Origin: Bacillota bacterium | GTDB lineage: Bacteria; Bacillota; Clostridia; Acetivibrionales; DTU013 | Reading direction: 5' to 3' | Length of the DNA stretch: 64,000 nucleotides | NCBI GenBank assembly: GCA_023412915.1 | Contig: JAEZRE010000016.1 | Span: 1 to 64,000, forward strand | Shown: positions 52,209-59,765 of the stretch, one piece after another | Layout: every line of letters begins with the position of its first letter | How positions within the stretch are numbered: the first letter of the stretch is position 1 | The notes under the pieces: generated by a model | Databases searched by the model: none | What the model was told of the DNA's origin: nothing | Seen by the model: the letters and a program-made list of their open reading frames with translations, nothing else | Program-made: the position numbers and the translations under genes

Positions 52209-52907
52209 TCACATCAGCCCCTGCTCCTTGAAACTTGTGTACTTTCCGTCCCCTATCACCACATGGTCGAGGACCTTTATTCCAAGTATATTGCCTGCGT
52301 TTACAAGCCTCTGAGTCGTCTCGATATCTTCCCGGCTCGGCTCCGGATCTCCGCTCGGATGGTTGTGAACCAGCAGAACGCCGGAACAGCCCGCCTTAAC
52401 GGCCTCGCTGAAAACCTCCCTGGGGTGTACGATCGACGAATTAAGGCTCCCCACTGATACGTCCAGATACTTTATAATATGATTCTTCGTATTCAGCAGA
52501 ATTATTTTAAAAACTTCCTTTTTAAGATGCCGCATCTCTTCCATCAGAAGAGTGCTTACTTCTACCGGAGATTTTATAGTCACGCGGTTGTTATTTATCA
52601 ATGAAGCCGAAACCCTCTTGGACAGCTCCATAACTGCCTTTATCTGCAGGGCTTTGACTCTCCCGATGCCTTTGGTGCGTTTCAGTTCTTCTACAGACAT
52701 ATCATGCAGGAATGCTATCCCGCCCGAATTACCGCCATATGTAAGAAGCCTTTGGGCCAATGCTACGGAAGTTTCCTCCATGCTGCCGGTCCTTATGACG
52801 ATTGCCAGAAGTTCGGCGTTTGACAAGGTTTCCGAACCATATTTCTCGAGCTTTTCATAAGGCCTTTCATTGACCGGTATATCCTTCATTCTAAGTCTGT
52901 ATTCCAT
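52209..52907 (-). CDS. radC: RadC-family JAB-domain protein
   Basis: About 232 residues. An N-terminal helix-hairpin-helix-like part (LSNAELLAIVIRTG, KRTKGIGRVKALQIKAVMEL) is followed by the JAB1/MPN metalloprotease-like domain with LVHNHPSGDPEPSREDIE. The name reflects an old DNA-repair assignment that is doubtful; the role is unknown. It is classically placed between maf and mreB, as here. ATG at 52907 is chosen over a GTG at 52946 whose ribosome site is too close. Confidence 0.93.
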   Translation of the reverse strand: MEYRLRMKDIPVNERPYEKLEKYGSETLSNAELLAIVIRTGSMEETSVALAQRLLTYGGNSGGIAFLHDMSVEELKRTKGIGRVKALQIKAVMELSKRVSASLINNNRVTIKSPVEVSTLLMEEMRHLKKEVFKIILLNTKNHIIKYLDVSVGSLNSSIVHPREVFSEAVKAGCSGVLLVHNHPSGDPEPSREDIETTQRLVNAGNILGIKVLDHVVIGDGKYTSFKEQGLM

Positions 52908-53002
52908 TTTGGTCAACCCCGCAATCTTTAAATTTTTGTAACACACCGCCTTTCATTATACCATTTTTATACAATTGTTTGCTATATTTTGTAATATTAT
53001 TC

Positions 53003-53599
53003 TTATTTCTGGAAATTCCATTCGGCTGCGTTTACGCCCATCTGCGTCAACATGCGGTACAGCCTCTGCAATGGAAGTCCGACAACATTAGAATAGCAGC
53101 CGTTCAAGCCTTTTACGAACAGTGCGGCTTTCCCCTGAATGGCATAAGCTCCCGCCTTCCCCAGGTGTTCGCCCGTCTTTAGATAGGACTCTATCTCATC
53201 CTTTGTCAATTCGGCAAAACTGACCTTCGTGATCTCATGGCCGCTTTTGATTTCGCCGGTTTCCGCATTCATCAGGGCTACCCCTGTAATGACCAGATGT
53301 TTGCGGCCGCTCAAGCGTTCGAGCATCCTTCTCGCATGTGCTTCATCAGCGGGTTTTCCGAAAATTTCATCATCGCAAACCACTATGGTGTCAGCCCCGA
53401 GCACTATCCCCTTGTCAACCTGCTTTGCAACGTCCTCCGCTTTCATTCGCGCCAGCTGTTCGGCCTTCTGTGACGGTGTGCCGAAAAGCTTTGCACTGCC
53501 CTCGTCGACTCCGCCCGGCATCACTGTGAACGGTATGCCGGCCTGTGTCAACAGTTCTCTTCTCCTTGGTGAAGAAGATGCAAGTATGATTGCATCCAT
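53003..53599 (-). CDS. maf: Maf-family nucleotide pyrophosphatase
   Basis: A 198-residue Maf/Ham1-like protein; this class hydrolyses dTTP, UTP and modified nucleotides. Family segments: IILASSSPRRRELLTQAGIP at the start, VLGADTIVVCDDEIFGKPAD (catalytic Asp in GADT), and GKAGAYAIQGKAALFVKGLN. It is the first gene of the maf-radC-mreBCD-mrdA row. Confidence 0.95.
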   Translation of the reverse strand: MDAIILASSSPRRRELLTQAGIPFTVMPGGVDEGSAKLFGTPSQKAEQLARMKAEDVAKQVDKGIVLGADTIVVCDDEIFGKPADEAHARRMLERLSGRKHLVITGVALMNAETGEIKSGHEITKVSFAELTKDEIESYLKTGEHLGKAGAYAIQGKAALFVKGLNGCYSNVVGLPLQRLYRMLTQMGVNAAEWNFQK

Positions 53600-53744
53600 T
53601 TGGTCCTATCAGTCCTTTTTGTTATTTGAGTCCCCATAATCCGGTTCAAATGGTATCCCCATTTCTTTAATATTATCATAAATGAAAGGGGATATATACA
53701 GAAAATAAATTTTTGCGGGCATGGAATACCCTTCGATGTTGTTA

Positions 53745-53750
53745 TATAAT
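53745..53750 (+). promoter_or_regulatory. -10 element of greA
   Basis: TATAAT at 53745-53750, 25 bp before the ATG at 53775. The -35 region is poor. It lies downstream of the ATG at 53721, which therefore cannot be the main start of greA. Confidence 0.5.
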
Positions 53751-53774
53751 ACACATCAGGAGGCGTTGGATTCT

Positions 53775-54239
53775 ATGAATAATGTACTGACGGAAGAAAA
53801 TATAAAAAAGCTGCAGGAAGAGCTCGAATACAGGATGACTGTAAAAAGGGCCGAGATCGCGAAGGAAAAGCTGGTGGCCGCCGCTCATGGCGACAGGTCT
53901 GAAAACGCGGAATATAAGGAAGCCTGCAGGAACTACAGGGAGAACGACGACAGGATCCAGTACCTGATGACCATGATATCCACCGCAAAAGTAATAGATG
54001 ATAAAGATACCGATAAATCGGTTATGGGAATCAACAGCAAAGCCAGGGTCAGATTTGTGGAAGATGGCGACGAAGACGTCGTAACGCTTGTAACGACGAT
54101 GGATATAGATCCCGTAAATATGAAGGTTAGCATCGAATCCGATCTCGGTAAGGCTTTAAAGGGCAAAAGAGCCGGGGAAACCGTAGAAGTTGACGCACCG
54201 AAAGGCAAGTACAAGGTAGAGATTCTGGAAATATTGTAA
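53775..54239 (+). CDS. greA: Transcription elongation factor GreA-family protein
   Basis: About 154 residues. An N-terminal antiparallel coiled coil (TEENIKKLQEELEYRMTVKR) carries the tip motif GDRSENAEYKEACRNYREND, followed by an FKBP-like C-terminal domain (GKALKGKRAGETVEVDAPKG). It rescues backtracked RNA polymerase by stimulating transcript cleavage. The start ATG 53775 follows AGGAGG with an 11-nt spacing. Tip motif has DRS instead of the usual DLS. Confidence 0.93.
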   Translation: MNNVLTEENIKKLQEELEYRMTVKRAEIAKEKLVAAAHGDRSENAEYKEACRNYRENDDRIQYLMTMISTAKVIDDKDTDKSVMGINSKARVRFVEDGDEDVVTLVTTMDIDPVNMKVSIESDLGKALKGKRAGETVEVDAPKGKYKVEILEIL

Positions 54240-54251
54240 GGTTACGACACG

Positions 54252-54344
54252 GGCTGGTCGCAAATGCCTTGCATTTACTGCTAGCCCATACGCCCTGCCT
54301 GCCGTATCCGGCTAAATCCTCCATCAGTGGCGGATCTGCCTTAC
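54252..54344. repeat. 93-bp dispersed repeat, second copy
   Basis: It matches 32474-32566 at all but about 10 of 93 positions and in the same orientation (GGCTGGTC ... TATCCGGCTAAATCC ... TGCCTTAC). The GC-rich terminal inverted repeats of the first copy are missing here, and the AAATCCGCCAT stem has mismatches, so this copy looks degraded. Confidence 0.8.
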
Positions 54345-54457
54345 ACCAAATCCATGCGTATCTGCCTTACCCCAATTCATGTGTATCTGACCTACCCCAA
54401 TTCATGTGTATCTGCCTTACCCCAGATCCATGTGTATCTGCCTTACCCAAATTTTAT
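54334..54457. repeat. 25/26-bp tandem repeat, about five copies
   Basis: Units start at 54334, 54360, 54385, 54410 and 54436 (ATCTGCCTTACCCCAATTCA then TGTGT). The first unit overlaps the end of the 93-bp dispersed repeat, so the array seems to have grown from that element's edge. No spacers, so not CRISPR. Confidence 0.85.
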
Positions 54458-54653
54458 ATACTCTTTGCATCGCTAAGTCGCTTCATCTTCGAATGCATCC
54501 ATAACCTCACCCACCCGCCGCAATGAAATCAAATGGCTTCTTTTTGTGGTAAAATAGTACTGCAGATTTTCTATAAAGTGCGAAAACGGCTTCGATATTC
54601 GGAATATTACCTGAATTTTGCCAGTAGTGTTATTATATGTTTATATCTGCATC

Positions 54654-54761
54654 CTATAAAATGGACATTTGAAGAATTGAATATAAAATGAGATTGTTTG
54701 ATTTTTCAACTAATGGGCTAATATCTGCATTAAAGTTCTGTGTTTTCGCGCTATTTAACAT
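54654..54761 (-). CDS. Possible 35-residue small protein
   Basis: ATG TTA AAT at 54761 is preceded by an excellent ribosome site (AAAGGAGG, 6-7 nt spacing). The product starts MLNSAKTQNFNADISPL and ends NLILYSILQMSIL. I recognise no family. It may be a real small protein or the surviving 5' end of a lost gene in this decayed region. Confidence 0.35.
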   Translation of the reverse strand: MLNSAKTQNFNADISPLVEKSNNLILYSILQMSIL

Positions 54762-54963
54762 TTCCGCACCTCCTTTTAGCGATATAAAGATAAAGAGTCC
54801 AGAATTATGTAGGCTAATGTTGCCCATTACTCGAAATTTTAAGCATATTTGCTAATTGAAAAAGTGTTACCGCTAATACAGATTGCAGCGTTGCTTTCAG
54901 CAAAGTGGGGTTTTGTCAACAAAGCTACTGCCAGATAGGGTTTGGAAGAATAGAGGTATTATT

Positions 54964-55715
54964 ATGGATTTTAGAAGGGTCTTTGACAGCATTCCCGAAG
55001 AGTTTGACAAATGGAGGTCTCGTTATTGTGATGAGCTTTTTGCCGATGTTGTAGAATACTCAAAGCTCGATGCAAGCAAAACAGTTCTTGAAATCGGGCC
55101 TGGAACAGGTCAGGCCACTGAACCGTTTTTAAAAACGGGCTGTTCGTATTTGGCGATCGAACTCGGAGAGCATCTTGCAGAGTATGTAAAGAATAAATTC
55201 AGTACATATGAAAATTTCCAAATCACAAATGCCGATTTTGAATCATATGACTTTGGACACAACAAATTCGATCTGGTATATTCGGCTGCTACAATTCAGT
55301 GGATACCTGAAAAAATCGGATTTCCCAAAGTATATGATATTCTTGAGAGCGGCGGTACACTGGCTATGTTTATGACCCATTCGGACTTAAAAACTCCGAA
55401 CGAAGCGTTATATAACGAAATACAGGAAATATACAAAAAGTCCTTTCATCCTGAAACCGAATACACATGCAAATTGGATTATAACAATGTGTAAACTATG
55501 GATTTATCGATTTTGAGCACCGTAATTATCAAAAAGAGAGAGAATTCAATGCGGACGAGTATATTTCATATATTGGCACGCATGCCGACCATATTACATT
55601 ACAAGAGCCCTACAAATTGAATTTCTACGCAGATATCAGAGACGTTATTTCAAAGTTCGGTAATAAAATAAAGCTTTACGATTCGATAATATTGTATATG
55701 GCAAGAAAGCCATAA
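54964..55715 (+). pseudogene. Frameshifted class I SAM methyltransferase
   Basis: A paralogue of the methyltransferase at 30362. The first 177 codons are intact to a TAA at 55492, with motif I VLEIGPGTGQATEPFLKTGC and FDLVYSAATIQWIPEKIG. After the stop, another frame continues from about 55497 (YGFIDFEHRNYQKEREFNAD) to MARKP and a stop at 55713-55715. One missing base near 55490-55497 would restore a protein of about 250 residues, close to the paralogue. Start ATG with GAGGT upstream. A sequencing error is possible. Confidence 0.8.
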
Positions 55716-55821
55716 AACTGAGTCCGATCACAACAAGGCAGGCGGCTTGGGCCGTATGAACGCCGATGAGGCTTCAAGCAAAGCGCGCTTGATGTCTGGT
55801 ATTGCGTGAGTTTTGTGAGTT

Positions 55822-55978
55822 GGAGCATATTGATGAGGTATAGATAAGGGCAAATTCACGTTTGATCGGAGCATCAGCCCCCGCAATATGAAATGCTTTG
55901 CATTTCGTTTCATCTGTAAGTATTTGCAATGCAAATACTATTGTTTGAATTTGCAGCAACGCCGAATTCATATGCTTT
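55822..55978. repeat. Structured dispersed element, copy B (157 bp)
   Basis: It aligns end to end with 10809-10963 in the same orientation. The best block is AATATGAAATGCTTTGCATT onward through TGTAAGTATTTGC. Inner stem: GCAAATTCA / TGAATTTGC, where copy A has GGTAAAT / ATTTACC, so the T-A pair became C-G. The outer repeat is weaker here (GGAGCATAT / ATATGCTTT). Confidence 0.75.
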
Positions 55979-56054
55979 TTTGAGCAAAACTCCGCAATAA
56001 AAAACAGCAGGCGCAATTTACTTGCATCCTGCTTGTTGCCTCAGCTCATCGCTT

Positions 56055-56165
56055 GTTTATTGCCTTGGTTTATTGCCTTGGTTTATTGCCTTTGCTTATT
56101 GACTTGGTTTATTGCCATTGTTAATTGCCTTTGCTTATTGACTTTGTTTATTGCCATTGTTTAAT
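56055..56165. repeat. 13-bp minisatellite, eight copies
   Basis: Eight contiguous 13-mers of GTTTATTGCCTTG type start at 56055 and every 13 bp to 56146, then a partial copy. Variants recur in the order CTT-GCTTATTGACTT-CATT, so positions 56081-56119 and 56120-56158 form two 39-bp higher-order units. Confidence 0.9.
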
Positions 56166-56195
56166 ACATACAATGGCAGTCTTTATTGAATTTTC

Positions 56196-57443
56196 TCATA
56201 TACTCCCGCTTGCGAATGCCCTGGCCATCGGTATCTCGAGGCGGTTGACCGCCATCTTCAGCTTGAGCTTGCCGTATTCTCTTCCGATCTTTTTATAAAA
56301 GCGCCTCAAATATCCGAAGCTCAGTGGCGAATGCTCCTCGAGCATCCTCAGGTAATCCCTGCTGTACATTACACTGTTGCAGGCAACCGCTCCATAAAGC
56401 AGGAAGAGTATGCTGGACCTTATGAGCCTTTTTGTCTCCTTGGCAACCGGCGAATTGAAGCAACTGTCCTCCCCGAGAACATTGACTGTGAAGTTTATGA
56501 GCTTGTTGGTACACTTTTCAATAGATGACTCATCATGCTTCCCGGAAAAAATCGTTATATGGCCACGGTTCCTATCATCCGAAGCATCCTGCAGATCATC
56601 GATGAACTGCAGCATTACACCGAAACCAAAGACGAAGGACGCCTCCTCGGGAGTAAGACGGCCTTTTATCAAACAACCGTCTGCCAGTACGGAGCAGCCG
56701 CCTTTTTCTATGCTGATATCTACTACGTCTGTCGAGTTGCCCGATTTTCTGGTCGACTGCAAAAGACTTTTTTCCTGGGCGGTCTGTATGCCCAAAAGGC
56801 TTTCATATACCATGGGCGTCGACTTTCTGTCGAACTCTTCCTCTACCATGCCGACTAAGCCGAATATACTGCTTTCAAGCGAAGATCCGGCCTCCGCCGT
56901 TTCACCGGCAAGCCTGCTCCTGAACCTGGCATTCAATCTTTCCTTGCTTGCATCCGATACCATCAAGGCATCCAGAAAATTGTCGGTATACGGGTAGAGC
57001 ATGCTGTAAGCGAAAATTGAAGGCGTAAGCTCCACTTTCCGTTCCATAAGCATCTGGATGCAGTTGGCGATCCAGACATTCCTCAGGGATTGGAACATAT
57101 CGTCCATTTTAAAATCTTTATCATATTCGCGGGACTTGGTCATAAAATCCGAAGTGACCTCGCAGAAGCCCTTGTCCAACAGCAGTTTCATGCTGCCGAG
57201 TTCCAGTACGTCCGTTCCGCACTCATTTATGATCTTTTTCAGCGCCGAACCCCACTTTGGGGCATTTTCCGGTTTTTTGTCAGAAAATTTCTTTATGAGC
57301 AGGATGGCCTCATCGGTGTAGCTATCCATTCTCAATTCTTTGGATTGCTGTAATACTGTTCCGTAAGCTTCCCGCATAACCGGAAAGGTCTCCGGAGTAT
57401 TGTCCCATATTTTATTGTATTGTTCCTTCAATGCTTGAATCAT
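56196..57443 (-). CDS. Class I isoprenoid-synthase-like protein, unassigned
   Basis: A protein of about 415 residues with two separated Asp-rich motifs of class I terpenoid enzymes: YPYTDNFLDAL (DxxxD at 154-158) and LQFIDDLQDASDDRNRGH (DDxxD at 282-286). All-helical prediction. It is longer than FPP/GGPP synthases and does not match UppS, squalene synthase or YtpB signatures. It might be a terpene cyclase, a head-to-head prenyl synthase, or a prenyl-carrier enzyme. ATG 57443 follows GGCGGGG; the TTG at 57473 has no ribosome site. It lies 26 bp after the LiaF-like gene, as third gene of a PspC operon. Confidence 0.65.
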   Translation of the reverse strand: MIQALKEQYNKIWDNTPETFPVMREAYGTVLQQSKELRMDSYTDEAILLIKKFSDKKPENAPKWGSALKKIINECGTDVLELGSMKLLLDKGFCEVTSDFMTKSREYDKDFKMDDMFQSLRNVWIANCIQMLMERKVELTPSIFAYSMLYPYTDNFLDALMVSDASKERLNARFRSRLAGETAEAGSSLESSIFGLVGMVEEEFDRKSTPMVYESLLGIQTAQEKSLLQSTRKSGNSTDVVDISIEKGGCSVLADGCLIKGRLTPEEASFVFGFGVMLQFIDDLQDASDDRNRGHITIFSGKHDESSIEKCTNKLINFTVNVLGEDSCFNSPVAKETKRLIRSSILFLLYGAVACNSVMYSRDYLRMLEEHSPLSFGYLRRFYKKIGREYGKLKLKMAVNRLEIPMARAFASGSI

Positions 57444-57469
57444 TTGAACCCCGCCGCGAACCTGTGTTA

Positions 57470-58399
57470 TCAATGAATCGTCAGATTTCCGACGCCCATG
57501 TTGATTTCTGCTGTGATTTTATGGCTCTTCTCATCAAATCCGGGAGAGTAACGCCAATTCCCGTCCTTCACCCAGCCGTCCAGCTTGGTACTGTTCAGGG
57601 CGCCATTGAGCCTGACCTTCATACCGGTGTCCTCCGGCAGTGTAATATTTATATTCGAAGCTCCCGCGTCTATCTTTACGTCCGTATCATAGCTTCCCAT
57701 TTTCAGATCGATTTGCGATACGCCTGTCTTTAGCTCGAGTCTTTCAGTCTTCAGTCCGGACAGATCTATGTCGTCCGACTCAGCGCCTGTCTGTACGTTT
57801 ATTTTCCATTTTACGTCCTTGTTCAGGCTGAACCGGGATACCAGGTCGGCAGCGTTGTTATTCAGCATGCGGAAATTGACGCTTCTCATCTCAAACTCCA
57901 GTCTGGGCGAGCGGTCATTGTCGCTCAGGGAATGCGGCGAGTAACTGACTGCGTCTTTGAGGATATCTGCCTCGAGCAGGCCGGAAGTCGACGAATCGAT
58001 GCTCAGTTTTGAAGCTCCGAATTTCAGGTCAAGCTCCGCGCTGTCAACCTCGGGCTTCTTTTCGAAAGTGACAGTCTGACGCTCGTCACCCCACTTCGTA
58101 TCTATTACCATATGTCCATCAATAACAAGATTTTCGCCGATAAACGGTGAACGAGCCGGCGAACCGAAATAACCGTAGCAGACTACCGCTGCCAGAAGGG
58201 CGAGCCACGTTGCCGCCCTTACGAACCTGTTGTTCCTGAACATGATACTTATTCCTATGGCCACCAGTACCAGCGGCCAAAGCGCCAGGAATGCGAACAA
58301 CGTATTTATGGTGACTATATGAGCCAATGACAGCAGCCAAACGGCCCCCACCATCAGCAGAAAGATTCCGAACCCCAGACCCCTGTGTCTTTCATGCAT
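57470..58399 (-). CDS. LiaF/LiaI-like membrane protein
   Basis: A 309-residue protein: four hydrophobic segments in the first 80 residues (LGFGIFLLMVGAVWLLSLAH; LFAFLALWPLVLVAIGISIM), then a beta-rich C-terminal domain (GASKLSIDSSTSGL, GVSQIDLKMGSYDTDVKIDA, GASNINITLPEDTGMKVRLN) like the YvqF/LiaF cell-wall-active-antibiotic-response domain. LiaF proteins restrain envelope-stress kinases. No LiaRS pair is adjacent. It starts 4 bp after the PspC gene ends. Confidence 0.85.
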   Translation of the reverse strand: MHERHRGLGFGIFLLMVGAVWLLSLAHIVTINTLFAFLALWPLVLVAIGISIMFRNNRFVRAATWLALLAAVVCYGYFGSPARSPFIGENLVIDGHMVIDTKWGDERQTVTFEKKPEVDSAELDLKFGASKLSIDSSTSGLLEADILKDAVSYSPHSLSDNDRSPRLEFEMRSVNFRMLNNNAADLVSRFSLNKDVKWKINVQTGAESDDIDLSGLKTERLELKTGVSQIDLKMGSYDTDVKIDAGASNINITLPEDTGMKVRLNGALNSTKLDGWVKDGNWRYSPGFDEKSHKITAEINMGVGNLTIH

Positions 58400-58403
58400 T
58401 TCT

Positions 58404-58937
58404 TTATTTCCTTCCCCTGAAGACGATAAATCCGCCTATCACGATCATAATCAAAGGTATCATAACCTTGGGATTGAACAGAGCCGGTATGAACTGTCCC
58501 AGCAGGAACAGAAAACCGATTGCAACAAGTATTGCGCCAAGCATGAACTTGTTTCTTTCAGGGTGATACTTCGGCGCATCCCAATTATCGGCGTCCGTGT
58601 TGAAATCGCTTTCGAAGCTATCATTCCCCACGCCTGTACCCCTACCTGTGTCTGGCCCTGCTCCGGTGTTTGCACCCGTACTGCCGCCCGCAAACGAATC
58701 TGCATTGTAGGAGCTCGTATTCTGGTTTGCGCCCCACTGGCTGTCAAACGGCGAATAATTCTTTTCCTCAGGCATTATCAGCGCCGCCACAATGTACAGG
58801 AAGATGCCAGGGCCCATGAATGTGACCAGAATTGTTATGATCCTGATCAGGGTCACATCTATACGCAAATAATCCGATATACCGGAACATACGCCGAATA
58901 TTACCTTATTTCTTTTTGAACGTTTTAGTTTTTCCAT
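58404..58937 (-). CDS. PspC-domain membrane protein
   Basis: A 177-residue protein. Residues 1-58 are a PspC domain (LKRSKRNKVIFGVCSGISDY, then a TM helix ITILVTFMGPGIFLYIVAAL and LIMPEE). A Gly/Asn/Thr/Asp-rich linker (about 60-125) joins it to a LiaI-like pair of TM helices (MLGAILVAIGFLFLLGQFIP, MIPLIMIVIGGFIVF). PspC domains sense or transmit inner-membrane stress. It is the first gene of the three-gene unit. Shine-Dalgarno AAGGAG. Confidence 0.9.
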   Translation of the reverse strand: MEKLKRSKRNKVIFGVCSGISDYLRIDVTLIRIITILVTFMGPGIFLYIVAALIMPEEKNYSPFDSQWGANQNTSSYNADSFAGGSTGANTGAGPDTGRGTGVGNDSFESDFNTDADNWDAPKYHPERNKFMLGAILVAIGFLFLLGQFIPALFNPKVMIPLIMIVIGGFIVFRGRK

Positions 58938-59039
58938 ATTTCATTACTCCTTTTTATCCGTTCATAATGTGTTTACACAAGATAATACGTAGTTAAGAGG
59001 ATAATGTCTAATTTTTTTTGAAATTCATTTATTAAAATA

Positions 59040-59765
59040 TTATAGACTAACGATTTGGTCGTGATCATAAACAGGTTTGATTTCCATCCCGGGCGGTACT
59101 GTAAGGAAGTCGTCCGCATTCCACCTGCCATTGACCAGGTCTTCGATAATGCGCGAGTTTCCCTTTATGAATCGAGTTTTCTTGCCTTCACCGGCGGCAT
59201 GCTTTTTGAATTCTTCACGTACAGAACTATTGTCGAAACCCGGCAGTTCGATATAGGTCAGAAAATCGACAGTGTTTTCAGATTTCAGGCTTTCCAGCAC
59301 ATATTGGGCGTTTTCCTCGCCGTACTTATCCACGAGTTCCTGGTAACTCATACCCAGGCCGGGCATGAACATATCGAGAGGGTTATCGGGATACCAGTTT
59401 CCAAGGCGTTCATAATAACATGCCGTGTACCATTGGGCGCTAGGCGTCTGGCTGAAATGCTCCTTGAACGCTTCGCGGCTCCCAAGGAAAATGGTACAGC
59501 AGTCGTGAGCCCTGGGAAGGACAAGCGGCAAAGCGCGGGCTTTAAGTCCGGCGGTGCCGTTGCCGCAAAGGCCGTAGCCGAGTAATATAGCGTCATAGCC
59601 TTCGGGAGTCGAGTCTATGATACCCTGAATTTCCGTCTTAAGCTGCGCCGGTTTGGTATGCGACTGCATTCTGGTAAATACCATATCCACAGTGTTTTCC
59701 GAAGCAGCCGCAGCCTTGTAGGCAAGTCTTGAAAACACCTCGCAGCCGATAAATCTAAGTTTCAT
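59040..59765 (-). CDS. DUF1638 family protein
   Basis: A 241-residue protein of the DUF1638 family. Conserved Cys/His-rich core: AILLGYGLCGNGTAGLKARA then LVLPRAHDCCTIFLGSREAF, suggesting a metal or corrinoid-related site. Relatives occur near corrinoid methyltransferase genes in methanogens and acetogens, but none is adjacent here. Its start overlaps the stop of the flippase-like gene by 4 bp, so the two are coupled. Confidence 0.85.
   Translation of the reverse strand: MKLRFIGCEVFSRLAYKAAAASENTVDMVFTRMQSHTKPAQLKTEIQGIIDSTPEGYDAILLGYGLCGNGTAGLKARALPLVLPRAHDCCTIFLGSREAFKEHFSQTPSAQWYTACYYERLGNWYPDNPLDMFMPGLGMSYQELVDKYGEENAQYVLESLKSENTVDFLTYIELPGFDNSSVREEFKKHAAGEGKKTRFIKGNSRIIEDLVNGRWNADDFLTVPPGMEIKPVYDHDQIVSL

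Larger units (their letters stand above)
54240..54963. other. 724-bp repeat-rich gap
   Basis: It contains the second copy of the 93-bp mobile-element core (54252-54344), a run of 25/26-bp tandem repeats (54334-54457), and a 35-codon minus-strand ORF with a strong ribosome site (54654-54761). Otherwise AT-rich without signals I can name. Confidence 0.7.
55716..56195. other. 480-bp gap with structured element and minisatellite
   Basis: No gene is seen. It holds copy B of the structured dispersed element (55822-55978) and a 13-bp tandem array (56055-56165), which ends about 30 bp from the stop of the isoprenoid-synthase-like gene. Confidence 0.75.

Noticed and set aside
55490..55497. Programmed frameshift in the methyltransferase paralogue
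   Set aside because: No slippery run of identical bases and no downstream stem are visible; a simple one-base deletion explains it better.
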